64,000 nucleotides of DNA from Streptomyces sp. NBC_00659. Lineage in GTDB: Bacteria > Actinomycetota > Actinomycetes > Streptomycetales > Streptomycetaceae. This document shows positions 36,752 to 44,951 of this stretch, in pieces (position 1 is the first letter of the stretch; every line of letters starts with the position of its first letter). Under the pieces are notes generated by a model. It searched no databases. It saw only the letters and a list, made by a program, of their open reading frames with translations, and was not told the origin of the DNA. The stretch spans positions 5,146,001 to 5,210,000 of the forward strand of contig NZ_CP109031.1 of assembly GCF_036226925.1 (NCBI RefSeq). Reading direction: 5' to 3'. The position numbers were made by a program, and so were the translations under genes.

Positions 36752-37756
36752 ATGGATTTCCGGGCGAAGCCGATCGTCGGGGGGAACGCGGACACCTCAC
36801 GACAACGGCCGCGGCGACTGCGCCGGCGGCTGGGCCGCACGCTGCTCGCCGCGCTCGTCACGGCCGCGGTCGTCGTCCCCTTGTCCGGCGCCGCCCGCCC
36901 GGAGATCCCCGCGCCGCCACCCGCGGTCCTCGCACCGCTGACGGCGTCGACCCTGGATGCGGCGTACGCGGCGAACCGGGCCGACGCCGCGGAGGCCGCC
37001 CGGATGGCCGCGGACCACGGCGACCACACCCGGGCGGCCGCCGACCGCGCGATGGCCGCACCCTCCCGCCGTTTCCTCTCCTTCGACGGCCGGGGTTCCG
37101 GCCGGGCCGTCGAGGTCCTCGGCGACCTCGCCCACGCCGACCGCGTGGCCGTCCTGGTCCCGGGCTCGGACACCACGCTGGAGACGTACGGGCGTTTCCG
37201 CGCCGGCGCCCTCGCCCTGTACGACCGACTCGGCCCGCGCGGCGCCGTCATCTCCTGGCTCGGGTACGAGACGCCGGGCACGGTGAGCACCACGGTCATC
37301 ACGCCGGACCGCGCCGAGCAGGCGGCCCCGCTGCTGAGGGCGTTCCTGCACCAACTGCACGGCGTCGTAGGCCGGTCGGCGCACCTCTCCCTGCTCTGCC
37401 ACTCGTACGGCACGGTGGTCTGCGGCCGCGCCGCCCCGGGCCTGGACGTGAGCGACATCGTCGTCTTCGGCAGTCCGGGCACCGGCGCGTCCTCGGCCGC
37501 CGCGCTGCGCACCCCCGCCCGTGTCTGGGCGGCCCGTGGCTCCGCCGACTGGATCGCGTACGTCCCGCACACGAGCGTCGGTCTTTTCGGTGCGACCGTC
37601 GGCCTGGGCCCCGACCCGGTGTCCCCGTCCTTCGGCGCACGGGTATTCCGGGCGGGCACCGCCGGCCACAGCGACTACTTCGCCCCGGGCTCGGTGTCCC
37701 TGGCCAACCTCACCCGCATCGTCCTCGGCGACACCTCGGAGGTCACCCGTGCATGA
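36752..37756 (+). CDS. Secreted alpha/beta hydrolase (DUF1023-like)
   Basis: A 334-residue exported hydrolase. Residues 17-48 (RQRPRRLRRRLGRTLLAALV then TAAVVVPLSGAAR) form a twin-arginine-free signal peptide with cleavage near AAR/PE. The body carries VAVLVPGSDTTLETYGRF, ISWLGYETPG, the nucleophile elbow LLCHSYGTVVC (GxSxG-like CHSYG) and a C-terminal His in AGHSDYF, typical of DUF1023 alpha/beta hydrolases. The substrate is unknown, perhaps a cell-envelope or secreted ester. ATG 36752. It overlaps the acyltransferase start by 8 bases. A 17-bp element 108 bp upstream is shared with the second two-component system. Confidence 0.8.
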   Translation: MDFRAKPIVGGNADTSRQRPRRLRRRLGRTLLAALVTAAVVVPLSGAARPEIPAPPPAVLAPLTASTLDAAYAANRADAAEAARMAADHGDHTRAAADRAMAAPSRRFLSFDGRGSGRAVEVLGDLAHADRVAVLVPGSDTTLETYGRFRAGALALYDRLGPRGAVISWLGYETPGTVSTTVITPDRAEQAAPLLRAFLHQLHGVVGRSAHLSLLCHSYGTVVCGRAAPGLDVSDIVVFGSPGTGASSAAALRTPARVWAARGSADWIAYVPHTSVGLFGATVGLGPDPVSPSFGARVFRAGTAGHSDYFAPGSVSLANLTRIVLGDTSEVTRA

Positions 37757-39008
37757 ACCGACCGGCACGACCGCCCTGACGGGCAGCACCACCCCGACCG
37801 GCAGGACCGCCCTGAGCGGTGTGCGGACCGCGATCCACCGCGTCGACCGGGCCACCCCCGCCGAACGGGACCGTTCCGTGGACGCCCTGCGCGCCCTCGC
37901 GATCCTGGGTGTGGTCCTGGGCCACTGGCTGGTGACGGCGCTCGTCGCGGACGGCGGCGCGCTGCGGACCGCGAGCCCCTTACAGCACATGCCGTGGCTG
38001 ACCCCGGTCTCCTGGGTCTTCCAGACGCTCGCAGTGTTCTTCCTGGTGGGCGGTCATGTGGCGACGAAGAGCTACGCGTCGGCGCGGGCGCGCGGCACGA
38101 CGTACGGGCAGTGGCTGCGCGCCCGGATGGTCCGTCTGCTGAGGCCGTTGGCGGCGGTGCTGACGCTCTGGACGGTGGCGACCGTTTGTCTGCTCGCCTC
38201 CGGCGCGGACTTCGGCACGGTGCGCACGCTGGTGAAGCTGGCCCTGTCCCCGCTCTGGTTCCTGGTGGTGTTCGCCGGACTGACCGCGGCGACACCGCTG
38301 TTGACCTGTCTCAGCCCGCTGTGGCCGCTGGCCGTCGTTCTCCACGTCGACGTCATCCGTTTCGGCCTCGGCGGCCCGGCATGGCTCGGCTGGGTGAACC
38401 TCGCGGCGGGCTGGCTGGTGCCGTACACCCTGGGCGCGGCCTGGACCCGCGGCGAGTTGGAGGGACGGCGCGCGGGATGGGTGCTGTTCGGCGGGGGCGT
38501 GTCGGCGACGGTGGTGCTGGTGACGTGGGCCGGCTATCCGGCGTCCATGGTCGGCATACCTGGGGCCGCGGTCTCCAATCTGGACCCGCCGACACTGGCC
38601 GCGGTCACGTTCGGCCTGGCCCAGTGCGGACTCGCCCTGCTGCTGCGCGAGCCGCTGCGCCGGGTGATGCGGCGCCCGGCGCTCTGGGCGGGCACGGCCT
38701 TCGCCAACCTCTCCGCGATGACGATATTCCTCTGGCACCAGAGTTCCCTGATGGTGGTGACCGCCCTCGGCCTGCTCGCGGGCCGGCTTCCCGGCCTGCA
38801 CACCACCCCCGACTCCCTGGTCTGGGTGGCCGCGAGGGTCGCCTGGCTGCCCGTCTTCGTGTGCGCCCTCACCTTGTGCTGGTTCGCCTTCAGCGCCCAC
38901 GAGCGTGGACCCCGCCGCCCCACGGGCCGTCCTTCCCGGGTCGTCCGGGTCCACCGCGTGCGTCGCGGCCCCGGTCCGGCCACGCCCAAGGCGGCACCTC
39001 GTGCCTAG
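37749..39008 (+). CDS. Membrane acyltransferase 3 family protein (TTA-containing)
   Basis: A 419-residue protein with about ten membrane helices. The family motif RDRSVDALRALAILGVVLGH at residues 40-59 includes the catalytic-type RxxxxDxLRxxAI-H pattern of acyltransferase-3/OafA enzymes, which O-acylate cell-surface or secreted glycans. TLAVFFLVGGHVATKSY follows. GTG 37749 overlaps the end of the hydrolase gene, so translation is coupled. Residue 78 is encoded by TTA (37980-37982), one of only two TTA codons seen in this window's real genes, predicting dependence on bldA tRNA. The Arg-rich tail is cytoplasmic. The two-component genes follow. Confidence 0.85.
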   Translation: MHEPTGTTALTGSTTPTGRTALSGVRTAIHRVDRATPAERDRSVDALRALAILGVVLGHWLVTALVADGGALRTASPLQHMPWLTPVSWVFQTLAVFFLVGGHVATKSYASARARGTTYGQWLRARMVRLLRPLAAVLTLWTVATVCLLASGADFGTVRTLVKLALSPLWFLVVFAGLTAATPLLTCLSPLWPLAVVLHVDVIRFGLGGPAWLGWVNLAAGWLVPYTLGAAWTRGELEGRRAGWVLFGGGVSATVVLVTWAGYPASMVGIPGAAVSNLDPPTLAAVTFGLAQCGLALLLREPLRRVMRRPALWAGTAFANLSAMTIFLWHQSSLMVVTALGLLAGRLPGLHTTPDSLVWVAARVAWLPVFVCALTLCWFAFSAHERGPRRPTGRPSRVVRVHRVRRGPGPATPKAAPRA

Positions 39009-39018
39009 GGTTGACGGC

Positions 39019-40659
39019 GTGACCAGCGAGGAGCACCGCCCCCGGGACGACGAGCCCGCAAGGCTCCCTGACATGCCCTCAACCTCACCCGCACCCACGC
39101 CCGAGCCACCCGAGCTCGCCACCGCGCCGACCACGCCCATCGACCACGCCTCCCGCACTCCCCGGACCTCCCGCGGGACGCGCGCCATCCACGCGATCCG
39201 CGCCATCCGCGTCCAGAGCCTCGCGCGGACCCTCGCGCAGACCGCTCTCCCCTTCCTGCGCGGGATCCTGGCCGAACTGGCGGTGCCGACGGCCGCGCCC
39301 CTGCCGCCGTTGTCCCGGCCCCGTTGGCTGCGCAGACTGCCGCATGCCGTGGTGTGTCTGATCGCCCTCGGAGTCGGGCTGGCGGCCATGGACGAGCTGA
39401 CCAGCAGCTATCGACTGGGTTTCTCGCTGGGCACGGGGAGCGGCTTCGTGCTGGGTGCGTCGATCGTGTTCGCTCTGTGGCGTCCCGTTCCGGCCTGGTG
39501 GCTGTCGCTGGGCACCACCGTGGTGGCCGCCGTCGGTGCCCGCTCGCACACGGAGTGGGACATCCCGATCCCGGGACCGGACTGGCCGTGGAGCACGCCC
39601 GCGATGCTGGCACAGGCCTTCGTGCTCTTCCTGCTCGCCCTGCGGGTGCCCACGCGCGTCGCCGTCGGCGCGCTGTCCCTGACCACTCTGACCACGTATG
39701 TGCTGGCGGCTCTGGTGGGCGGACCGTCGTACCGTTCCACGGGCATGCTGGGCGAACCGTCCTACCGTTCCACGGGCATGCTGGGCGAACCGTCCTACCG
39801 TTCCACGGGCATGCTGGGCGGACCGTCCTACCATTCCACGGGTGTGCTGGCGGTGGTCGTCTTCGTCGCCGTCGTCCTTCTCGGAACGGCGCTGCGCGGC
39901 CGCCGCGAGGCCCGCAGCCAACTCGTCGAGCAGGCCTCGCTGACCGAGGAGGAGCGCGCCCGCCGCACGGTTCTGGAGGAGCGCAGCCGTATCGCGCGCG
40001 AGCTGCACGACGTGGTGGCCCACCACATGTCGGTGATCTCCATTCAGGCGCAGGTCGCCCCGCACCTGGTGGAGAATCCGACGGACGAGCTGAGGGAGAA
40101 CCTCCACGGCATCCGGCAGAACGCCCTGGAGGCGCTGACCGAGCTGCGCCGGGTGCTCGGAGTGCTGCGTTCGGAGAATCCGGAGGACCCGTACGGCCTC
40201 GGTGCGAGTGCGGGCGTGGCGCCGGACGCCCCGCAGCCCACGCTGGACCGGCTCGACGCCCTGGTCGAGAACACGCGCGCCGCGGGACTGGACGTGACCA
40301 CGGAGATCGCCGGGGAACAGCTTCCCCTGGCTCCGGGCGTGGAGCTGTCGGCGTACCGGATCATCCAGGAGGCGCTGAGCAACGCCCTGCGCCACGCGCC
40401 GGGGTCGGCGGTCAAGGTGGAGCTCTGGCACTTCCCGCGTGGCCTTCAGGTGAGAGTCGTCAACTCACGGCCCGCGTTTCCCGCCCCGCCGTCCCCGGGC
40501 GCGGGGCACGGACTGCTCGGTATGCGTGAGCGCGTCGTGATGCTGGGTGGCACTCTCGTGACCTCGGAGACGTCCTGCGGTGGTTTCGCGGTGGCGGCCT
40601 TCCTCCCGGGCAACGGCGTCGAGCCCACCGACGACGTCACCCGGACGACGACACCTTGA
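39019..40659 (+). CDS. NarL-type sensor histidine kinase 1
   Basis: A 546-residue HPK7-type kinase. A disordered Pro/Thr-rich N-terminus (~1-60) is followed by about five membrane helices (~110-290). The DHp helix has ARELHDVVAHHMSVISIQAQ with phospho-acceptor His330, and the HATPase domain has YRIIQEALSNALRHAPGSAV and GAGHGLLGMRERVVMLGG. Unusually, an 11-residue unit GGPSYRSTGML is repeated four times between two membrane helices (about residues 234-277). GTG 39019 starts 10 bases after the acyltransferase. It pairs with the regulator at 40685. The signal is unknown. Confidence 0.92.
   Translation: MTSEEHRPRDDEPARLPDMPSTSPAPTPEPPELATAPTTPIDHASRTPRTSRGTRAIHAIRAIRVQSLARTLAQTALPFLRGILAELAVPTAAPLPPLSRPRWLRRLPHAVVCLIALGVGLAAMDELTSSYRLGFSLGTGSGFVLGASIVFALWRPVPAWWLSLGTTVVAAVGARSHTEWDIPIPGPDWPWSTPAMLAQAFVLFLLALRVPTRVAVGALSLTTLTTYVLAALVGGPSYRSTGMLGEPSYRSTGMLGEPSYRSTGMLGGPSYHSTGVLAVVVFVAVVLLGTALRGRREARSQLVEQASLTEEERARRTVLEERSRIARELHDVVAHHMSVISIQAQVAPHLVENPTDELRENLHGIRQNALEALTELRRVLGVLRSENPEDPYGLGASAGVAPDAPQPTLDRLDALVENTRAAGLDVTTEIAGEQLPLAPGVELSAYRIIQEALSNALRHAPGSAVKVELWHFPRGLQVRVVNSRPAFPAPPSPGAGHGLLGMRERVVMLGGTLVTSETSCGGFAVAAFLPGNGVEPTDDVTRTTTP
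39718..39849 (+). repeat. 33-bp tandem repeat, four units, inside histidine kinase 1
   Basis: Units at 39718, 39751, 39784 and 39817, each encoding GGPSYRSTGML or a one- to three-residue variant. Units 2 and 3 are identical, showing recent duplication. The reading frame is kept. Confidence 0.97.
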
Positions 40660-40684
40660 CCGGCCTCCCAGGAGAAGAGACGTC

Positions 40685-41365
40685 ATGACGACCGTGAGCG
40701 GCACCATCCGCGTTCTGATCGCCGACGACCAGCAGATGGTCCGCCAGGGATTCACCGTGCTGCTCAACGCGAACCCGGGCATCGAGGTGATCGGCCAGGC
40801 GGTCGACGGACTCGACGCGGTCCGCCAGGTCGCCGAACTCGCGCCGGACGTCGTCCTGATGGACATCCGTATGCCCGAACTCGGCGGCATCGAGGCGACC
40901 CGCCGCATCACGACGGACACCCCGCACATCAAGGTTCTGGTGCTCACCACGTTCGACCTCGACGAGTACGTCTACGAAGCCCTGCGCGCCGGTGCCTCCG
41001 GCTTCCTCCTCAAGGACGCCTCGGCCGATCAACTCGCCGAGGCGGTCCGTGTGGTGGCCGCCGGCGACGCCCTTCTCGCCCCGGGCATCACGCGTCGCCT
41101 CATCGCCGAGTTCTCCCGCCTCGACTCCACCCCGCGCGCTCCCCTCAAGCAGCGCGTGGGTGATCTCACCGAACGCGAGACGGAGGTCCTGGCCCATATC
41201 GCCCAGGGTCTCTCCAACGCCGAGATCGCCCAACGTCTGGTGGTGGCCGAGCAGACGGTGAAAACCCACGTCGGCCGCATCCTCGTCAAACTGGGCCTGC
41301 GCGACCGCACCCAGGCGGCGGTCTTCGCCTACGAATCGGGGCTGGTCCGCCCCACCGGCTACTGA
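40685..41365 (+). CDS. NarL-family response regulator 1
   Basis: A 226-residue regulator. The receiver domain has acidic pocket ADD at residues 13-15, phospho-acceptor Asp60 in DVVLMDIRMP, a conserved Thr in VLVLTTFDLDEYVYEAL and Lys in FLLKDAS. A LuxR helix-turn-helix is near residues 158-215 (LTERETEVLAHIAQGLSNAE, IAQRLVVAEQTVKTHVGRIL). ATG 40685, 25 bases after kinase 1, with AGGAGAAGAG upstream. It is about 70% identical by eye to the second regulator at 42867, so the pairs arose by duplication. Confidence 0.95.
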   Translation: MTTVSGTIRVLIADDQQMVRQGFTVLLNANPGIEVIGQAVDGLDAVRQVAELAPDVVLMDIRMPELGGIEATRRITTDTPHIKVLVLTTFDLDEYVYEALRAGASGFLLKDASADQLAEAVRVVAAGDALLAPGITRRLIAEFSRLDSTPRAPLKQRVGDLTERETEVLAHIAQGLSNAEIAQRLVVAEQTVKTHVGRILVKLGLRDRTQAAVFAYESGLVRPTGY

Positions 41366-41419
41366 TGTCCGTACAGGCCGGCCGAAGACCGGCCGCCACC
41401 TCCTCGCGGACCCGGCCCT

Positions 41420-41436
41420 ACCCGTAGTACCTGAGA
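41420..41436 (+). promoter_or_regulatory. Shared 17-bp upstream element, copy 2
   Basis: ACCCGTAGTACCTGAGA, 66 bp before histidine kinase 2; the partner of the site at 36627. It contains TACCcGTAGTA, so part of it may be a direct TA-C repeat. Confidence 0.5.
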
Positions 41437-41502
41437 CGGATCCCCAAGGACCCTCCTCGCAGGTGACGACCCCACCCCCCGCCCGGGCCTACCGTTCTGA
41501 GC

Positions 41503-42870
41503 GTGACCGAGACGACCCACACGCAGACGACGTCCCCGCCCCCCGGCGGTGCCGGGGCCAAGCCCCGCAGCCCGGAGTTCCGCCTCGCGGCGGACGCCGT
41601 GCGCGGCCTGCGGCAGGACATGTTCCACGACGCCTTCGCCTACCGCCCCCTTCGCCGCATGCGCACGGACGGCCCCATCACCCGCCGCCTCCCCGGGACC
41701 CTGCGTGCATACGCGGCCTGGACCCCGCACGCGGCGGTGGTGGCGGCCGGCCTGCTCGCGATGGCCGCGGCCTACAGCGCCGAGACCGGTTTCGGCCCCG
41801 GCGGCGGCACGGTCGCACCCCTGCTGTGTGGGTTCCTCGCCCTGCTTCCGGTCCTGGCGACCCTGGTCCGACCGGTCGGCGCCTTCTGGTTCTCGATCGC
41901 GGCGGCCCCGGCCGTCGCCATGTTCGGCAGCGCCTGGAGCGACTGGCCGTGGGCGCCCGGCAGCTTCATAGCGCATGTCACGGTGCTGACGGTCGTGGCT
42001 CTGCGCTCACGCCCTCGCGTCGCGGCGTGGATGTGGCTGCTGACCGCGGCGTACGGCCTGATCACCGAGACCCTGTTCGGAGAGGGCTACTACAGCGTCA
42101 ACACGTTCCCGCTGCTCTTCGTCTCCGCACTGGCCCTCCTGGTCGTCACGGTGCTGAACATCCGCAGGGAGGCCGAGCAGGAGGTGACCGCCCACCAGTC
42201 GGAGACGGCCCAAGAACGTTCCCGGCGCACGCTGCTCGAAGAGCGCACGACGATCGCCCGCGAGCTGCACGACGTGGTCGCCCACCACATGTCCGTGGTC
42301 GCCATCCAGGCGGAGGCGGCGCCCTACCGGGTGGAGAATCCGCCCCCGGAGCTGGAGCAGGCGTTCGTCACGATCCGGGAGAACGCGGTGGCGGCGCTCA
42401 CCGAACTGCGCCGGGTGCTGGGCGTGGTCAGGGCCGAGGACTACGAGGCTCCGGACGCGCCGCAGCCCACCCTCGCCGACCTGGACGGGCTCCTCGCCAA
42501 TGTGCGGGACGCGGGTCTGACCGTGGAGAAGGCGGTCACCGGTGCGGTGCGCGAGCTTCCGCAGGGCGTCGAACTGTCGGCGTACCGGATAGTCCAGGAG
42601 GCCCTCAGCAACACCCTGCGGCACGCGCCGGGCGCGTCGGCCCGCGTCGAGATCGGCTATGTCCTCGGCGGGCTCGGCCTGCGCATAGTCAACGGCCCCG
42701 CGCCGGTGACGACCCTGGAGAAGTCCACGCACGGCGCGGGGCACGGCATCACGGGCATGCGCGAGCGGGTCACGATGCTGGACGGTGAGATGACGACGGG
42801 CGCCATGGACGACGGAGGGTATGAGGTGGTGGTGTTCCTGCCGGTGCCGTCTGGGGAGGAGACCGGATGA
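41503..42870 (+). CDS. NarL-type sensor histidine kinase 2
   Basis: A 455-residue paralogue of kinase 1. A Pro-rich N-terminus is followed by five to six membrane helices (~70-215), DHp motif ARELHDVVAHHMSVVAIQAE with His256, and HATPase motifs YRIVQEALSNTLRHAPGASA and GAGHGITGMRERVTMLDG. It has no repeat in the sensor part. The GTG is at 41503. Its stop overlaps the start of regulator 2 as ATGA. A 17-bp site upstream is shared with the hydrolase gene, suggesting that one of the paired regulators binds both promoters. Confidence 0.94.
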   Translation: MTETTHTQTTSPPPGGAGAKPRSPEFRLAADAVRGLRQDMFHDAFAYRPLRRMRTDGPITRRLPGTLRAYAAWTPHAAVVAAGLLAMAAAYSAETGFGPGGGTVAPLLCGFLALLPVLATLVRPVGAFWFSIAAAPAVAMFGSAWSDWPWAPGSFIAHVTVLTVVALRSRPRVAAWMWLLTAAYGLITETLFGEGYYSVNTFPLLFVSALALLVVTVLNIRREAEQEVTAHQSETAQERSRRTLLEERTTIARELHDVVAHHMSVVAIQAEAAPYRVENPPPELEQAFVTIRENAVAALTELRRVLGVVRAEDYEAPDAPQPTLADLDGLLANVRDAGLTVEKAVTGAVRELPQGVELSAYRIVQEALSNTLRHAPGASARVEIGYVLGGLGLRIVNGPAPVTTLEKSTHGAGHGITGMRERVTMLDGEMTTGAMDDGGYEVVVFLPVPSGEETG

Positions 42871-43550
42871 CGGACGGTACGCGTCGCGCGATCCGTGTGC
42901 TGATCGCCGACGACCAGATGATGGTCCGCGAGGGCTTCTCCGTACTGCTCGGCGCGATGCCGGACATCGAGGTGGTCGGCGAGGCGGTCAACGGCCGGGA
43001 GGCGGTCGACCGGGTCCGTGAGCTGCGCCCGGACGTCGTGCTGATGGACATCCGTATGCCGGAGATGAACGGCATCGACGCGACCCGGGAGATCGTCGCC
43101 GCGGACGGTGCCGCGAAGGTGCTGGTGCTGACGACGTTCGATCTCGACGAGTACGTGTACCAGGCACTGCGCGCGGGGGCGTCCGGTTTCCTGCTCAAGG
43201 ACGCCTCGGCCCGCCAGCTCGCCGACGGGGTGAGGGTCGTGTCGGCCGGGGAGGCGCTGCTCGCCCCCTCGGTCACCAAGCGGCTGATCACGGAGTTCTC
43301 CAAGCTCGCGGAGGAGCCCCGGCTGTCGGCGACGGCGCACGGGGCGTACGGGGATCTCACCGACCGGGAGACGGAGGTGCTGGTGCTGATCGCGCAGGGG
43401 CTGTCGAACGCGGAGATCGCCGGGCGGCTCGTCGTCGCGGAGTCGACGATCAAGACCCATGTGAGCCGCATCCTGGTGAAACTGGGCCTGCGGGACCGGA
43501 CGCAGGCCGCGGTATTCGCCTACGAGGCCCGCCTGGTCACCCCCAGATGA
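42867..43550 (+). CDS. NarL-family response regulator 2
   Basis: A 227-residue regulator with Asp61 in DVVLMDIRMP, TTFDLDEYVYQAL and FLLKDAS in the receiver, and a LuxR helix-turn-helix (LTDRETEVLVLIAQGLSNAE, IAGRLVVAESTIKTHVSRIL). ATG 42867 overlaps kinase 2 by four bases. The close likeness to regulator 1 means cross-phosphorylation or shared targets are plausible. Confidence 0.95.
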   Translation: MTDGTRRAIRVLIADDQMMVREGFSVLLGAMPDIEVVGEAVNGREAVDRVRELRPDVVLMDIRMPEMNGIDATREIVAADGAAKVLVLTTFDLDEYVYQALRAGASGFLLKDASARQLADGVRVVSAGEALLAPSVTKRLITEFSKLAEEPRLSATAHGAYGDLTDRETEVLVLIAQGLSNAEIAGRLVVAESTIKTHVSRILVKLGLRDRTQAAVFAYEARLVTPR

Positions 43551-43617
43551 CGGCGCCGGCGCCCCCGTAACGGGTCGGCCCTGGTCAGCGGGGGGTGGGT
43601 CGGGCTAGCGTCCGTTC

Positions 43618-44838
43618 ATGGCAGCTTTGGAGACTTCGCAGGCCTTCGACCCGTGGGACCCGGCGTTCTTGGCGGACCCGTACCCGGCGTACGAGGAGCT
43701 GCGTGCGCGGGGCCGGGTGCACTACTACGAGCCGACGAACCAGTGGCTGGTGCCGCACCACGCGGACGTGTCGGCACTGCTGCGGGACCGCCGGCTGGGC
43801 CGGACGTATCAGCACCGGTTCACGCACGAGGACTTCGGGCGGACGGCGCCGCCGCCGGAGCAGGAGCCGTTCCACGTGCTCAACGATCACGGGATGCTCG
43901 ACCTGGAGCCTCCGGATCACACGCGGATCCGGCGGCTGGTGTCGAAGGCGTTCACGCCCCGCACGGTCGAGCGGCTGAAGCCGTATGTGGAGGGGCTGGC
44001 GGGTGAGCTGGTCGACCGGCTGGTGGAGGCGGGCGGCGGGGATCTGCTGACCGATGTGGCGGAGCCGCTGCCGGTGTCGGTGATCGCGGAGATGCTGGGC
44101 GTCCCGGAGTCCGAACGGGCGCCGTTGCGGCCCTGGTCGGCGGACATCTGCGGGATGTACGAACTGAATCCGTCCGAGGAGGTGGCGCGGAAGGCGGTGC
44201 GGGCGTCGGTCGAGTTCACCGAGTACCTGCGGGGCCTGATCGAGGCCCGCCGCAAGGAGCCCGGGGACGATCTGATCTCGGGGCTCATCGCGGCCCACGA
44301 CGAGGGCGACCGGCTCACCGAGCAGGAGATGATCTCCACCTGCGTGCTGCTGCTGAACGCCGGGCACGAGGCGACGGTCAACTCTACGGTGACGGGCTGG
44401 TGGACCCTGTTCCGGCATCCCGGGCAGCTGGAGGCGTTGCGGGCGGACCATTCGCTGATCCCGACGGCGGTGGAGGAGCTGATGCGCTACGACACCCCGC
44501 TGCAGCTGTTCGAGCGGTGGGTGCTGGACGACATCGAGATCGACGGTACGACGGTGCCGCGGGGTGCGGAGATCGCGATGCTCTTCGGTTCCGCGAACCG
44601 TGACGCCGAGGTGTTCGCGGACCCGGAGACGCTGGACCTGTCCCGGTCGGAGAACCCGCACATCTCCTTCAGCGCGGGTATCCACTACTGCATCGGCGCT
44701 CCGCTCGCCCGGCTCGAACTGGCCGCGTCCATGAGCGCGCTCCTGACCAAGGCCCCCGGTCTCCGGCTCACCCAGGAGCCGGTCCGCAAGCCGAACTTCG
44801 TGATCCGCGGACTGGAGAGTCTGCCGGTGGAGGTCTGA
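43618..44838 (+). CDS. Cytochrome P450 (CYP107-like)
   Basis: A 406-residue class I bacterial P450. It shows I-helix AGHEAT at residues 248-253 (Ala-Gly-x-x-Ala-Thr oxygen-activation pattern), ExxR Glu287/Arg290 in EELMRYDTP, and the haem loop FSAGIHYCIG with ligand Cys358. It needs ferredoxin and a reductase, neither encoded here. By position it corresponds, from memory, to S. coelicolor CYP107P1 (SCO3636). The substrate is unknown. ATG 43618. It stands alone, convergent with the ABC permease; no biosynthetic cluster surrounds it. Confidence 0.95.
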   Translation: MAALETSQAFDPWDPAFLADPYPAYEELRARGRVHYYEPTNQWLVPHHADVSALLRDRRLGRTYQHRFTHEDFGRTAPPPEQEPFHVLNDHGMLDLEPPDHTRIRRLVSKAFTPRTVERLKPYVEGLAGELVDRLVEAGGGDLLTDVAEPLPVSVIAEMLGVPESERAPLRPWSADICGMYELNPSEEVARKAVRASVEFTEYLRGLIEARRKEPGDDLISGLIAAHDEGDRLTEQEMISTCVLLLNAGHEATVNSTVTGWWTLFRHPGQLEALRADHSLIPTAVEELMRYDTPLQLFERWVLDDIEIDGTTVPRGAEIAMLFGSANRDAEVFADPETLDLSRSENPHISFSAGIHYCIGAPLARLELAASMSALLTKAPGLRLTQEPVRKPNFVIRGLESLPVEV

Positions 44839-44916
44839 CAACCGTCACCGCTGCCCGTCCGGCGGGCGCGACCGCTCGTCCCGGCAGGTCTCGCGGCCAA
44901 GGGCTCGTCAGCGGCC

Positions 44917-44946
44917 GGGCCGCCTTCCGGCTCGGACGGGCGGCCC
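44917..44946. terminator. Hairpin between convergent P450 and ABC permease
   Basis: GGGCCGCC and GGCGGCCC form an 8-bp stem around 14 bases. It lies in the gap between two facing genes. Confidence 0.5.
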
Positions 44947-44951
44947 GCCTC

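Noticed and set aside
39718..39849. Assembly error producing the 33-bp repeats
   Set aside because: Units 1 and 4 differ at several bases and the frame is kept, which suits genuine tandem duplication; reads would settle it.
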